DNA of 64,000 nt from Streptomyces cirratus (GCF_014650775.1 NZ_BMVP01000005.1:124001-188000); one strand, 5' to 3'. Numbered from the stretch's first letter, positions 34,958 to 44,342 are shown. The notes: a model not told the origin generated them from the sequence alone. Numbers and translations: made by a program.

Positions 34958-35554
34958 ATGGGTGCGATACGCAGCTCCGCCACAGCCCTGCTGAGCGCCG
35001 GCGCCACGGGCGTCGTTCTCGCGCTCGGTCCGGCGGCCACCAGTGCCGCAGTCGCGGCCGGGGCCCAGCCCGTCACCTCGTTCGCCTTCGCCATCACCCC
35101 GTCGACGGTCGCCCCCGGCGGCCAGGTGGTGCTCTCCGTCAGCGGCTGCAACTCCGCGTTCGCCACGTCCTCCTCCGGTGTCTTCGACACCGTGAGCATC
35201 GCGCGCGGCCAGACCGCCCGGGTCACTGTCGACCGGGACGCCCGGCCCGGGGCGCTGTACTCCGTCACCTTCACCTGCAACGGACAGACCGGCTCGGCCG
35301 ACTTGACCATCGCCGGCGGTACGAGCCGGCCCACCACGAGTTCCACCGTCGGTCCCCCGCGCCGCCTCCCGTCGCCGCCCACCGCGCCCGCCGCACCCAC
35401 GTCGAGCGGCGCGACCCTCGGCGTCCGGGGCGGCCTCGGCGGCAGCGTCGCCGGGCTGGACCTCCTGGAGCTCGGCGTCGGCGCCGGCTTGGTGCTGGCC
35501 GCCGTGGCCGGTACCGGGTACGTGCTGCGCCGCCGCTCCTCGCGCGGCCACTGA
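34958..35554 (+). CDS. Secreted small disulfide-domain protein with C-terminal membrane/sorting-like tail
   Basis: This 198-residue protein has a signal peptide (cleavage near ATSAAVAAG). A beta-rich domain of about 85 residues follows, starting AFAITPSTVAPGGQVVLSVSGC and holding two cysteines (SGCNS and FTCNG) likely to form one disulfide. A Thr/Pro/Ser linker comes next. The C-terminus contains GGLGGSVAG, a hydrophobic helix (LGVGAGLVLAAVAGTGYVL) and a basic end RRRSSRGH. That order resembles a sortase sorting signal without LPXTG. The nearby gene at 35662 encodes a similar protein, and a class F sortase lies 1 kb downstream. Function unknown. Confidence 0.75.
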   Translation: MGAIRSSATALLSAGATGVVLALGPAATSAAVAAGAQPVTSFAFAITPSTVAPGGQVVLSVSGCNSAFATSSSGVFDTVSIARGQTARVTVDRDARPGALYSVTFTCNGQTGSADLTIAGGTSRPTTSSTVGPPRRLPSPPTAPAAPTSSGATLGVRGGLGGSVAGLDLLELGVGAGLVLAAVAGTGYVLRRRSSRGH

Positions 35555-35596
35555 CCGTGACGGACGTCCCCGCCGGGCCGCGACGCGAACCGCACG

Positions 35597-35626
35597 CGCC
35601 CCGAGCCCTCGTCAGGACTCGGGGCG
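35597..35626. terminator. Bidirectional terminator-like hairpin
   Basis: CGCCCCGAG (35597-35605) and CTCGGGGCG (35618-35626) are perfectly complementary, with further CCT/AGG pairing inside the loop. It lies between the two convergent small secreted-protein genes. Confidence 0.65.
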
Positions 35627-35661
35627 ACCGCGGTGCCGGGCGGACCGGGGAGGTCGGCCGG

Positions 35662-36174
35662 TCAGGCCCGGCCACCGATCGGGCGGCGACGGCGCATCAC
35701 GTGGATGCCGGCGCCGAGGGCCGCCGCGGCGACGAGACCGGAACCGATGGCGGTCTCGGTGGCGGACGGGCCGAAGGAGCCCCCGATACCGCCCTGGGCG
35801 CCGTTGCCGTCAAGGATCGTGAAGCGGTGCGTGGCGACGAGGCTGCTGTCGTTGCACCTGACGGACAGCGTCTGGTGGCCGGGAGAGGCGTGGTTGAAGA
35901 TGCGTACGGTCGCAAATCCGATGGACCCGGCCGACAGTCTCGTCTCGGGAAAGTTGCCGTGCGACCAGACCGTGCCGCCGTGGGTGCACCCGGCGGCGCT
36001 GACCTGCATCGTGGAGCCCTGGTGCACGGAGTACGGGTTGACCGTGACGTTGCTGGGCCCGTTGCCTCCGCCCAGCGGCGGCCCGCCCGCCGGGTTCGCC
36101 GAGGCCAGGGGTGCGCTGAGGGCGACGGCGGCGCAGGCAGCCGCGGTCACGGTGAGTGCGCGCAAAACACGCAT
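35662..36174 (-). CDS. Secreted small disulfide-domain protein, second copy
   Basis: This 170-residue protein parallels the product of the 34958 gene. It has a signal peptide (RALTVTAAACAAVALSAPLASA), a beta-rich domain with NPYSVHQGSTMQVSAAGC and a second cysteine in LSVRCNDS, and a tail with GGIGGSFGPSATE, a hydrophobic helix (SGLVAAAALGAGIHV) and MRRRRPIGGRA. Both proteins thus share a signal peptide, a two-Cys domain, the GG-x-GGS motif, a helix and a basic end. The ATG follows GGAGG. It is convergent with the 34958 gene and divergent from the sortase gene. Function unknown; a substrate of the sortase is inferred. Confidence 0.75.
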   Translation of the reverse strand: MRVLRALTVTAAACAAVALSAPLASANPAGGPPLGGGNGPSNVTVNPYSVHQGSTMQVSAAGCTHGGTVWSHGNFPETRLSAGSIGFATVRIFNHASPGHQTLSVRCNDSSLVATHRFTILDGNGAQGGIGGSFGPSATETAIGSGLVAAAALGAGIHVMRRRRPIGGRA

Positions 36175-36526
36175 GGTGGAACCTCCAGCGGAAAGCGCCC
36201 CGGAGCGGTCGCCCGGGATGATCGACGAGAACGCCTCCCATCACGAACCCTCGGGGCGGCCCGCAACCAGCGCATTTCCGGCTTTGGGCCGCCCGGTTGA
36301 GCGACACGCCGAACACCCCGAGGCGTTTCTGACGGATCCGCAGGTCACGACCCGTCAGGCATTTATGTGACGATTACCTGGATGGGCGCACCCCTTCCGG
36401 CCGCACCACCCGTTCGCCCGTCCCCGATCGCCGTCCCGGCCGTACACCCTTAGCGTGCGTGAAGAAGGGCGTACTGGGGAGGGACTTGCACGCGGGTCGG
36501 GACCCCCGCGTCGGGAAGGGAGAGCC
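36175..36526 (+). promoter_or_regulatory. Intergenic region with promoter module copy 2 (sortase promoter)
   Basis: This 352-base gap between divergent genes holds the second module: 36408-36431 (core CGTTCGCCCGTCCC then GATCGC), 19 bases, then TAGCGTG at 36451-36457, about 70 bases before the sortase start. It matches copy 1 at 34831-34880 in sequence and exact spacing. A GC inverted repeat with 9-base arms (36254-36262 and 36286-36294) also lies here, on the side of the small secreted-protein gene. Confidence 0.6.
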
Positions 36527-37192
36527 ATGACCGAGGACGAGGGTGAGCAGCGGCGGAGGAGGCGCTCCCCATGGGGACCACTCGCACTGGTCCTCCTCAC
36601 CGGCCTCGCCATGATGCGCAACGGCGTGAACCTGAACGACGGGCCGCCGCAGCCCGCCGCCGCGGCGGCCGTCGCGGTACGGCCCGACCAGGCTGCGGTG
36701 GCTCCGCCCGCCACACCGCCGGACCTGGAGGTGCTGGAGCACTCGTCGGTGCAGCGCATCCGGATCCCGGCGATCAAGGTGGACGCGCCGGTGATGACGG
36801 TCGGGCTGGACGCACAGGGCTTCATCGACGCGCCGCCCCCGCAGGACCCGAACCTGGCCGGCTGGTACCTCAACGGCATCTCCCCGGGCCAGCAGGGTTC
36901 GGCGGTGATCGTGGGCCACGTGGACAACGCGCAGGGCCCGGCGGTGTTCTACGGCCTGGGCTCGCTGAACAAGGGCCAGCACATCGAGGTGGAGCGGTAC
37001 GACGGGCGCACGGCGGTGTTCGAGGTGTACGGCGTGGAGGTGTTCTCGAAGGAGACCTTCCCCGGAGCCCGGGTGTACGGGGACACCGGCCACCCGGAGC
37101 TGCGCGTGATCACCTGCGGCGGCGGCTACTCGAAGGGCCGGGGCTACGACGGCAACGTGGTCGTGTTCGCCCGGATGGTGGAGGCCCGCTGA
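36527..37192 (+). CDS. Class F sortase
   Basis: Sortases are membrane cysteine transpeptidases that attach surface proteins to the cell wall. The 221-residue protein has a short basic N-terminus, one membrane helix (WGPLALVLLTGLAMM), a Pro/Ala-rich linker and the sortase barrel. The catalytic histidine is in VIVGHVDNA, the cysteine in VITCGGG, and the arginine probably in GRGYDGNVVVFA. The gene has GGGAAGGGAGAG close upstream. Its promoter module is shared with the small secreted-protein gene at 34958. No LPXTG protein was found in this window; the two neighbours with GG-x-GGS tails are candidate substrates. Confidence 0.9.
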   Translation: MTEDEGEQRRRRRSPWGPLALVLLTGLAMMRNGVNLNDGPPQPAAAAAVAVRPDQAAVAPPATPPDLEVLEHSSVQRIRIPAIKVDAPVMTVGLDAQGFIDAPPPQDPNLAGWYLNGISPGQQGSAVIVGHVDNAQGPAVFYGLGSLNKGQHIEVERYDGRTAVFEVYGVEVFSKETFPGARVYGDTGHPELRVITCGGGYSKGRGYDGNVVVFARMVEAR

Positions 37193-37200
37193 GGGCCCCC

Positions 37201-37223
37201 GGGCGGGTCCGCGGCCCCCGCCC
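37201..37223. terminator. Terminator-like hairpin between convergent genes
   Basis: GGGCGGG (37201-37207) and CCCGCCC (37217-37223) form a 7-base stem with a 9-base loop, between the sortase stop and the convergent deacetylase stop. Confidence 0.5.
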
Positions 37224-38129
37224 TCAGTGCGGCCGCGCGGCCGGGAAGGCGGGGAGCGTCATCCGATAGCCCCTGGCGAGCAGCTGGGGCAGGTACGTTC
37301 CGATCGCCTCGACGCTCTGGGAGCGGTTGCCGCCGGCGTCGTGGGACAGCACGATCACCCCGGGCGCCGCGCCTCCCAGTACCCGGGAGACGATGGTCGC
37401 GGTGCCCGGTTCCGTCCAGTCGAGGGTGTCCACGGTCCAGGCGAGGGGCTCCATGCCCAGCTCGGCGCCGATCTCGAAGGCGGCCCGGTTCCATGCCCCG
37501 TAAGGCGCCCGGAACCACCGGGGTGCCGTGCCGACCGTCTGCTCGACGACGTCGCTGGTGCGCCCGATCTCGGCGGCCAGGTCGGGGCGGCCCAGCGTGG
37601 GGATGAGCGGGTGTGTCCAGGTGTGGTTGCCGATGACGTGGCCCTCGGCGGCCATCCGGCGCAGCAGGTCCCGGTTGTCGGTGGCCATCTCCCCGCAGAC
37701 GAAGAACACCGCGCGGACCCGGTACCGGGCGAGGGTGTCGAGGATGCCGGGGGTGTAGCGGGGGTCGGGGCCGTCGTCGAAGGTGAGGAGCATCTCACCG
37801 GACCGGCTCGTCCCGGCGGGCAGTTCCAGGATGGGCCGGGTGCGGACGGCGGGCTTCACCGCGGGGGGCCGGGCCGGGGCCTGCGCCGTCATCGGGGTCA
37901 GCCGGTAGCTGTTCGGCGGGAGCCCCCGGGCGCGCAGGGCGGGGGCTCCCGGGGCGCCCCGGCCGGCCGCGCCGCCGGGGCCGGGCGCCGGGCCGGTCCC
38001 GGCGCCGGTGGCGGGGGCGGGGGTGTCGCCCTCGCCGCCGGTGATGAGTGAGACGGCTGCCGCGGCTCCGAGGAAGGCGGCGGTGCGCAGGAGCACGCGC
38101 CGCCCGACTGTCGGCTCGTCATTTTTCAT
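37224..38129 (-). CDS. Polysaccharide deacetylase (CE4, NodB-homology) exported protein
   Basis: This 301-residue protein should remove acetyl groups from a cell-wall or extracellular polysaccharide such as peptidoglycan or chitin oligomers. An N-terminal RR followed by a hydrophobic segment (GRRVLLRTAAFLGAAAAVSL) suggests export, possibly by Tat. A Pro/Ala/Gly linker precedes the NodB domain with metal motifs TFDDGPDPRYTP, GNHTWTHPLI and RAPYGAWN. The ending IVLSHDAGGNRSQ carries the catalytic histidine. ATG 38129 gives MKNDEP; a TTG at 38135 is also open. It is downstream of lysX on the same strand. Confidence 0.9.
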   Translation of the reverse strand: MKNDEPTVGRRVLLRTAAFLGAAAAVSLITGGEGDTPAPATGAGTGPAPGPGGAAGRGAPGAPALRARGLPPNSYRLTPMTAQAPARPPAVKPAVRTRPILELPAGTSRSGEMLLTFDDGPDPRYTPGILDTLARYRVRAVFFVCGEMATDNRDLLRRMAAEGHVIGNHTWTHPLIPTLGRPDLAAEIGRTSDVVEQTVGTAPRWFRAPYGAWNRAAFEIGAELGMEPLAWTVDTLDWTEPGTATIVSRVLGGAAPGVIVLSHDAGGNRSQSVEAIGTYLPQLLARGYRMTLPAFPAARPH

Positions 38130-38244
38130 TCTCAACTGGTATCAACCACATCGGGTAAGAACCCCGCAGGCACGAAGGCGCCCGCGGCCCGTCACCCGCC
38201 CGGAGCAGACGGCAGGCCCGGCCGAGCCGATGGGGAGGGCCCGG

Positions 38245-41200
38245 TCAGCCGCGTCGTACGAGCGGGAACGGAAGCGTCTCGCGGATCGTCAGACCGGTGA
38301 GGAACATGACGAGCCGGTCGACGCCGATACCGAGCCCCCCGGTCGGCGGCATCGCGTACTCCAGTGCGTCCAGGAAGTCGTTGTCGAGTTCCATCGCCTC
38401 GGGGTCGCCGCCCGCCGCCAGCAGTGACTGCGCAGTCAGCCTGCGGCGCTGCTCGACGGGGTCGGTGAGCTCCGAGTAGGCGGTGCCGAGCTCGGTGCCG
38501 AAGGCGACCAGGTCCCAGCGTTCCGCCAGCCGCGGGTCCTTGCGGTGCTGCCGGGTCAGCGGGGAGACGTCGGTCGGGAAGTCCTTGTAGAAGGTGGGCA
38601 GCCCGGTCTTCTCCTCCACGAGCCGCTCGTACATTTCCAGGGCCACGTCGCCCCGGGTGTCGTCGGGCGAGTGGGGCACCCCGGCCCGGTCGCACAGCCG
38701 GCGCAGTGTCCGCTCGTCGGTGTCGGCGTCGACCTCTTCGCCCAGGGCCTCGCTGATGGCCCCGTACATCGTCTTGACCGGCCAGTACCCGGAGATGTCG
38801 TGGACGACGAGTCTGCCGTCGGCGTCGGCCTTGTGGGCGATGGGCGAGCCGAAGGCGGCGGTGGCGGCGCCCTGGATCAGCTCGCGGGTCAGGTCGAGCA
38901 TCACGTCGTAGTCCGCGAACGCCTGGTAGGCCTCCAGCATGGTGAACTCGGGGTTGTGCTTGTAGGAGACGCCTTCGTTGCGGAAGGTGCGGCCCATCTC
39001 GAAGACCTTCTCCATGCCGCCGACGCAGAGCCGTTTCAGGTACAGCTCGGGGGCGATGCGCAGGTACAGGTCGAGGTCGTAGGCGTTGATGTGGGTGCGG
39101 AAGGGCCGGGCGTTCGCCCCGCCGTGGATCTGCTGGAGCATCGGGGTCTCGACCTCCAGGTAGCCGCGGTCCAGCAGTCCCTGCCGCAGGGCCTGTACGG
39201 CACTGGAGCGGGCCCGTACGACGTCGCGCGCGTCGGGGCTGGCGACCAGGTCGAGGTAGCGGCGCCGGACGCGGGCCTCGGGGTCGGCGAGGCCCTTGCG
39301 CTTGTCGGGGAGCGGGCGCAGGCACTTGCCGGTGAGCTGCCAGGAGTGGACGACGACGGACAGCCGTCCCGTGCGGCTGGCGCCGACCTCGCCGGTCGCC
39401 ACGACGTGGTCGCCGAAGTCGACCTGTGAGGTGAAGGATTCCAGCACGTCCGGGCCCGCCTCGTCGCGGGTGAGCATCAGCTGGGTATCGCCGGTCCAGT
39501 CCCGCAGTACGGCGAACACGACCCCGCCGAGGTCCCGTACGACCATCACGCGGCCCGCCAGGGTGACCTGTTCCCCGGTCCGGGTGCCGGGCGGGTAACC
39601 GGGGTGGGCCTCCTTGAGGCGTGCGACGGTGTGGGTGCGCTGGGGGATGCCGACCGGGTAGGGGTCGGTGCCGGACGCCCTGATCCGCTCCAGTTTGGCG
39701 TGCCGCACCCGGACCTGCTCGGGCAGCCGCTCGGCCGTCGCACGCTCCCCGGCCTCCCCCACGAGGTCCAGGCCGAGGGAGTCGATGGAGGGCAGGCCTT
39801 CGGTGGTGGCGGGTGCGGTGAGCCCCTTGGGGTGGGCGTTGCCCCACAGCTTGCGCATGCTGGGTACGGAGACGAAGCCTTCGGCGATGCCGGAGGCCAG
39901 GCTGACCCGGGCGAGGGAGCCGGCGTCCTGGTAGCACAGGAACCGGGGGTACCACTCGGGGCCGTACTTGACGTTCGAGCGGTACAGCGCCTCCAGCTGC
40001 CACCAGCGGGAGAAGAACAGCAGCAGCCTGCGCCACAGCCTGAGGACCGGCCCCGCGCCGATCCGGCCGCCCTCCTCGAAGGCGGAGCGGAACACGGCGA
40101 AGTTGAGGGAGATCCGGCGCACGCCCAGCGCGGGCGCGGCGGCGCAGAGCTGGGCGACCATGAACTCCATGACGCCGTTGGGGGCGGTGCGGTCGCGGCG
40201 CATCAGGTCGAGGGAGATGCCGTCCTTGCCCCAGGGGACGAAGGACAGCAGGGCGATCAGCCGGCGCTCGGCGTCGAAGGCCTCGACGAGGAGGCAGTCG
40301 CCGTCGGCGGGGTCGCCGAGCCGGTCCAGGGCCATGGAGAAGCCGCGTTCGGTCTCCGTGTCGCGCCAGGTGTCGGCGCGTTCCACGATGGTGTGCATCT
40401 CCTCATCGGAGAGGGCGGAGTGGCGGCGGATGACGGTGGTGGCGCCGGTGCGCCGGACCCGGTTGACGGCTTGCCGGGTGACGCGCATGTCCCGGCCGTC
40501 GAGGTCGAACTGGGCCACGTGCAAGATGGCCTCGTCGCCGAGCTGGAGGGCCCCGAGCCCCGAGCGGGCGTACGCGGTCGCGCCGTCCTCGGAGGCGCCC
40601 ATGACGGCGGGCTGCCAGCCGTAGCGGCGGGCCACGGCCAGCCAGGCGTTGATGGCGGGGGTCCAGGCGGCGGGGTCGCCGACCGGGTCGCCGCTGGCCA
40701 GGCAGACACCGGCTTCGACGCGGTAGGTGACGGCGGCCTTGCCGTTGGGGGCGAAGACGACGGCCTTGTCCCGCCGGGTCGCGAAGTAGCCGAGGGAGTC
40801 GCTGCGCCCGTAGGCGCCGAGGAGCGCGCGGATGCGGGGTTCCTCGTCCCCGTGCAGGGCGGCGGTCAGGCGCTGGGACCGGAAGAGGGCCGCGGCGGCG
40901 TTCAGCAGGGCGATCGCGCCGAAGAGGCCGAGTACGAAGGACAGCGGGCGGGGCGGGCGCCCGTCGAACCGACGGTCGGAGAAGAGGCCGCCGAAGACCT
41001 CCTTCGCGGCCCAGTCCAGCCACTGGCCCTTGGGCAGGGTCCCGGGGAACAGGGCGACCAGGCCCCATCCGGCGAGGACGGCGAGGAGCAGTCCGAGCCC
41101 GAGGACGATCATGGCCCGCCAGAAGGCGCCGGGCCGGGAGGCGGCGTAGAACTCCCGGCGGGCGGCGATCAGCAGGGCGAGCGCGGCGGCCGCGATGGCC

Positions 41201-41547
41201 AGGGAGACGCCGCCGACCCAGTACTCGTCGTCCGCGATGAACAGGACGTCGACGAGGATCAGCAAGGCCAGATAGGTGACGACGATCCACCAGGCGACCT
41301 TCTTGCGGGCGCCGAGGGCGGCGGCGAGCAGGAAGAGGAAGACGGCGTAGGCGAGGTTCGCGCTGACGGGGATCACGAAGTCGTCGAGGAAGCGCACGAC
41401 GTGGCGCAGCAGGCGCCGCAGCCCCGGGGAGAACGACAGGAGGGCGCACAGCAGTCCGAGCGTTCCGAAGAACGCCCCGAAAGCGTCGGGGACCCGGTTC
41501 AGGAAGCGGTTGCGGGTCCCGCGGGTCTGCTCCGCGGTGGCACTCAT
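38245..41547 (-). CDS. lysX: Bifunctional lysylphosphatidylglycerol synthetase/lysyl-tRNA synthetase LysX
   Basis: This 1100-residue protein fuses two activities. The first ~580 residues have about six to seven membrane helices, then a DUF2156/MprF-like lysyltransferase domain ([33 protein letters not shown]). After an OB-fold domain comes a complete class II lysyl-tRNA synthetase with RRRYLDLV (motif 1 region), [17 protein letters not shown] (motif 2) and [11 protein letters not shown] (motif 3). LysX lysinylates phosphatidylglycerol, lowering the negative surface charge and helping resist cationic peptides. It is divergent from a universal stress protein gene. The ATG at 41547 is preferred over 41556. 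Confidence 0.94.
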   Translation of the reverse strand: MSATAEQTRGTRNRFLNRVPDAFGAFFGTLGLLCALLSFSPGLRRLLRHVVRFLDDFVIPVSANLAYAVFLFLLAAALGARKKVAWWIVVTYLALLILVDVLFIADDEYWVGGVSLAIAAAALALLIAARREFYAASRPGAFWRAMIVLGLGLLLAVLAGWGLVALFPGTLPKGQWLDWAAKEVFGGLFSDRRFDGRPPRPLSFVLGLFGAIALLNAAAALFRSQRLTAALHGDEEPRIRALLGAYGRSDSLGYFATRRDKAVVFAPNGKAAVTYRVEAGVCLASGDPVGDPAAWTPAINAWLAVARRYGWQPAVMGASEDGATAYARSGLGALQLGDEAILHVAQFDLDGRDMRVTRQAVNRVRRTGATTVIRRHSALSDEEMHTIVERADTWRDTETERGFSMALDRLGDPADGDCLLVEAFDAERRLIALLSFVPWGKDGISLDLMRRDRTAPNGVMEFMVAQLCAAAPALGVRRISLNFAVFRSAFEEGGRIGAGPVLRLWRRLLLFFSRWWQLEALYRSNVKYGPEWYPRFLCYQDAGSLARVSLASGIAEGFVSVPSMRKLWGNAHPKGLTAPATTEGLPSIDSLGLDLVGEAGERATAERLPEQVRVRHAKLERIRASGTDPYPVGIPQRTHTVARLKEAHPGYPPGTRTGEQVTLAGRVMVVRDLGGVVFAVLRDWTGDTQLMLTRDEAGPDVLESFTSQVDFGDHVVATGEVGASRTGRLSVVVHSWQLTGKCLRPLPDKRKGLADPEARVRRRYLDLVASPDARDVVRARSSAVQALRQGLLDRGYLEVETPMLQQIHGGANARPFRTHINAYDLDLYLRIAPELYLKRLCVGGMEKVFEMGRTFRNEGVSYKHNPEFTMLEAYQAFADYDVMLDLTRELIQGAATAAFGSPIAHKADADGRLVVHDISGYWPVKTMYGAISEALGEEVDADTDERTLRRLCDRAGVPHSPDDTRGDVALEMYERLVEEKTGLPTFYKDFPTDVSPLTRQHRKDPRLAERWDLVAFGTELGTAYSELTDPVEQRRRLTAQSLLAAGGDPEAMELDNDFLDALEYAMPPTGGLGIGVDRLVMFLTGLTIRETLPFPLVRRG

Positions 41548-41605
41548 GGTTCGCACTGTAGGGAGCGCCGGGCCGGTCCGCGCGCCGACGGGATAATCTC
41601 GGGGC

Positions 41606-42067
41606 GTGACGGAGCACGTGGGTACGGGATTCGAACGCGGTACGGACGGTCCGAAGGTGATCCTGGCCGGGGTCGACGGTTCGCAGTCCTCCCTGCGGGC
41701 CGCGGCTTACGCGGCCGGGCTGGCGAGGCGGCAGAACGCGCTGCTGGCGCTGGTGTACGTACAGCCGGTGATGACGGCGGGGGCATCGCTGGGCGCGCCG
41801 GTGGCGGATACGACGCAGGAGATCGCGCAAGGCCTCGTCGCGGAGATCCGTGCGGCGGCCGAGCGGCTGAAAGGCATCTTCGAGGTGCGCTGGGAGTTCC
41901 ACACCTTCCGCGGCGACCCCTATTCCGGTCTGGTGGACGCGGCGGACGAGCTGCAGGCGGACGCGGTGGTGGTCGGGGCCTCCGAGCAGGCCGGGCACCG
42001 CATCGTCGGCTCGGTGGCGGTCAGGCTGGTCAAGGCGGGCCGGTGGCCCGTCACGGTGGTGCCGTAA
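41606..42067 (+). CDS. Universal stress protein family (UspA-type)
   Basis: This is a single-domain 153-residue UspA-fold protein. The start KVILAGVDGSQSSLRAAAYAAGLA and the nucleotide-binding loop VVVGASEQAGHRIVGSVAVRLVKAGRWPVTVVP are typical of the ATP-binding group (GX2GX9G(S/T) pattern). Its role would be stress adaptation or dormancy, but no specific pathway is shown. It is divergent from lysX, with 58 bases between, and convergent with the CapA-like gene. Confidence 0.9.
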   Translation: MTEHVGTGFERGTDGPKVILAGVDGSQSSLRAAAYAAGLARRQNALLALVYVQPVMTAGASLGAPVADTTQEIAQGLVAEIRAAAERLKGIFEVRWEFHTFRGDPYSGLVDAADELQADAVVVGASEQAGHRIVGSVAVRLVKAGRWPVTVVP

Positions 42068-42139
42068 CGGGCCGAGCCGCAGGGGCCGGCGCCGCGCCCT
42101 GCCGTGGCGGACCGGCGTCGCCGCCGTGCGGAGCGGGCA

Positions 42140-43345
42140 CTACTTGCCCATGGTGAGGCCGTCCTTCGCGGCTCCCCGGCTGAGGACCGCTTCACCGATG
42201 GCGTCCTGGGCGGTCTGCCAGTCGTCGTTGCCCGGGTGTTTCGCGAGGCCGTCGGGGAGGTTGACGACCCTCCAGGGGGACTCGTCGGTCATCTGCGGGA
42301 TGAACTCGGCCTTGGTGACCTGCCAGCGCGCTCCGGCGGCGGCCGGCGGGGCGAAGGTGAAGCGGCCGATGGAACCGTAGTTCCCGCGGAGGTCCCGGGC
42401 GCCGGTGTAGTTGAACATCTCGCCGGCCACCTGGTCGCCCATGCCGTAGATGATCCAGGTCCCGTTGACCTTCTCGTAGGGCTGCGGGATGTGGGCGTGC
42501 GTGCCGAGGATCAGGTCGATGTCGGGGCGCCCCGCGGTCTGTGAGGCGGTCAGGGCCTTGCCGAGCGACAGCTGGGTCTCGTCGGGCTCGGTCTGCCACT
42601 CGGTGCCCCAGTGCACGCTGACGAGGACCACGTCCGCCCCCGCCTTCCGGGCGGCCCGCGCATCCGCGATGATCTTGTCCTGCTTCATCAGGTTGACGGC
42701 CCACGGCTGCCCGTCGGGCATCGGGTAGCCGTTGGTGTCGTACGTGTAGGCGAGGTGGGCCACTTTGGCGGAGCCGGCCTGGTAGCGGGTGACGGTCGCC
42801 GCTTCGGCCGCCGTCCGGGCCGAACCGGCGTGCTTGAGTCCGGCCCTGTCGAACTTGTCGAGCGTACGCCGCACGCCGTCGGCGCCGTCGTCCAGCGTGT
42901 GGTTGGAGGCGGTGGAGCAGCCTTCGTAGCCGGCGGACTTGAGTCCGTCGGCGATCTCGGGCGGGGACTTGAAGGCGGGGTAGCCGGTGAACGGGCCGCC
43001 GTCCTCGCCGTAGATGGTCTCCATGTGGCACAGGGCGAGGTCGGCGGCGGACACCACCGGCTTGACGCCGGCGAACATCGGCCGGAAGTCGTAGCCGTCG
43101 CCCTCGGAGTCTGTGGCGCCCTGCCGGATGATCGAGGTGTGCGGCAGTACGTCGCCGCTCGCGACCAGGGTGAAGCCCTTGGCCCCGCCCGCGGTGGCGG
43201 CGGAGCGGCCGGGGGAGCTCCCGGGGGCGTGGCCGCCGTTGAGCCGCGCGGGCGTGGACTTGCCCGTGCCGGAGCAGGCGGCGACCGTGGCGGACAGCAG
43301 GAGGGCCGACAGGAGGGCCGTGGCCTGGCGGGTGCGCTGGGTCAT
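42140..43345 (-). CDS. CapA-family lipoprotein (PGA_cap metallophosphatase fold)
   Basis: This 401-residue protein has a lipoprotein signal (LLSALLLSATVAAC) and a CapA domain with metallophosphoesterase motifs: TLVASGDVLPHTSI, LCHMETIYGEDGG, ASNHTLDDGADG, VVLVSVHWGTEW and LILGTHAHIPQPYEKVNG. CapA proteins take part in poly-gamma-glutamate export or other cell-surface polymer metabolism, though many actinobacterial members are of unknown function. The ATG at 43345 is chosen because the signal peptide begins there. No capBC genes are nearby, so capsule formation is not implied. Confidence 0.87.
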   Translation of the reverse strand: MTQRTRQATALLSALLLSATVAACSGTGKSTPARLNGGHAPGSSPGRSAATAGGAKGFTLVASGDVLPHTSIIRQGATDSEGDGYDFRPMFAGVKPVVSAADLALCHMETIYGEDGGPFTGYPAFKSPPEIADGLKSAGYEGCSTASNHTLDDGADGVRRTLDKFDRAGLKHAGSARTAAEAATVTRYQAGSAKVAHLAYTYDTNGYPMPDGQPWAVNLMKQDKIIADARAARKAGADVVLVSVHWGTEWQTEPDETQLSLGKALTASQTAGRPDIDLILGTHAHIPQPYEKVNGTWIIYGMGDQVAGEMFNYTGARDLRGNYGSIGRFTFAPPAAAGARWQVTKAEFIPQMTDESPWRVVNLPDGLAKHPGNDDWQTAQDAIGEAVLSRGAAKDGLTMGK

Positions 43346-43692
43346 CTGTACCGGCTCTCGCTCGGGGGACGACTGGGTCCGGGGCACCTGGCCACCCAGA
43401 CCCCGGATCATTAGTAGGACTACCTGATGAGCTGAATTCACAGAAGCCCATGCCGCAAGTCAAGGAGCGGCGCCGTCCCGGCGCCCCGGTTCACCCCCGC
43501 GGCCGTTCGCCGCGCCGTTCGACCGTTCACCGTGCGGCGCGGCCGCCCACCGGAGGACCGGGGTGCTTGGGCGCAACGGCCGTGCCGGACGGTTCCCGGG
43601 CGGCCCCGTGCAGGTCAGGGTGGATCCGTCGGACCCCACACGGGCGCCGGGGCGGTCCCCGGCAGACCCGGCGAACCGCGGAAGGAGCCACT
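43346..43692. promoter_or_regulatory. Divergent intergenic region (capA-like and ECF sigma gene)
   Basis: This 347-base gap has an imperfect dyad at about 43409-43430 (TCATTAGTAG and CTACCTGATGA) near the CapA-like gene, in an AT-richer patch, and an AAGGAG (43682-43687) before the sigma gene. The remainder is GC-rich without recognisable features. Confidence 0.3.
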
Positions 43693-44226
43693 GTGCCGCC
43701 CTCCTCAACCCTCCGGCGCACGGACCCCGAGGCGCTGGCCGAACTCCAGCGCGAGCACGGGCGGGCGCTGTTCGGTTTCCTGGTCGGCCTGACGGCGGGG
43801 GACGCCCAGCGGGCCGAGGACCTCGTCCAGGAGACCCTCGTACGGGTCTGGCAGCACCCGGAGGTGCTGGCCAGCGGGCACGACTCCATGCGGCCGTGGC
43901 TGTTCACGGTCGCCCGCCGCCTCGCGATCGACGCCCGCCGGGCCCGGCTCTCACGGCCGCAGGAGGTGGACCCCGACGGTCTGGAGCAGGCACCCGCGCC
44001 GCAGGACGCGGTCGCCGGTTCGGTGACCGCGATCGACGTCAGGCGGGCCGTGGGCAGCCTGGGGCCGGAGCACCGCGAGGTGCTGATGCAGGTCTACTTC
44101 CGCGACCGCTCGGTGGCCGAGGCCGCCGCGGAACTCGGCATACCGGCCGGAACCGTCAAGTCCCGTACGTACTACGCCCTGCGCGCCCTGCGCAAGGGCC
44201 TCCAGGGGTACGGACTCGGCGCCTGA
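43693..44226 (+). CDS. ECF-type RNA polymerase sigma factor
   Basis: This 177-residue sigma-70 family protein has region 2 (REHGRALFGFLVGLTAGDAQRAEDLVQETLVRVWQ, including the -10 recognition helix) and region 4 (LGPEHREVLMQVYFRDRSVAEAAAELGIPAGTVKSRTYYALRALR). It directs RNA polymerase to a small regulon in response to a signal. The GTG at 43693 follows AAGGAG with a 5-base gap. The usual zinc-finger anti-sigma gene is not next to it; the following gene has no HxxxCxxC motif. Its target promoters are not known, but the odd promoter modules in this window may be worth testing. Confidence 0.9.
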   Translation: MPPSSTLRRTDPEALAELQREHGRALFGFLVGLTAGDAQRAEDLVQETLVRVWQHPEVLASGHDSMRPWLFTVARRLAIDARRARLSRPQEVDPDGLEQAPAPQDAVAGSVTAIDVRRAVGSLGPEHREVLMQVYFRDRSVAEAAAELGIPAGTVKSRTYYALRALRKGLQGYGLGA

Positions 44227-44325
44227 GGTACCGTCAAGGCGGAGCGGGCGAACCGGGGCCACGCGTGGACAGCCGGTCCGGAGACCGCCTCGGATGGGCA
44301 CGGACCGGACACAAGCCGCAACAAA

Positions 44326-44342
44326 ACCGGTATCAGACCGGT
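44326..44342 (+). promoter_or_regulatory. Direct repeat of ACCGGT upstream of the 44435 gene
   Basis: ACCGGT occurs at 44326-44331 and 44337-44342, repeated at 11 bases, one helical turn, about 95 bases before the next gene. Each copy is palindromic. It may be a regulator site. Confidence 0.3.
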
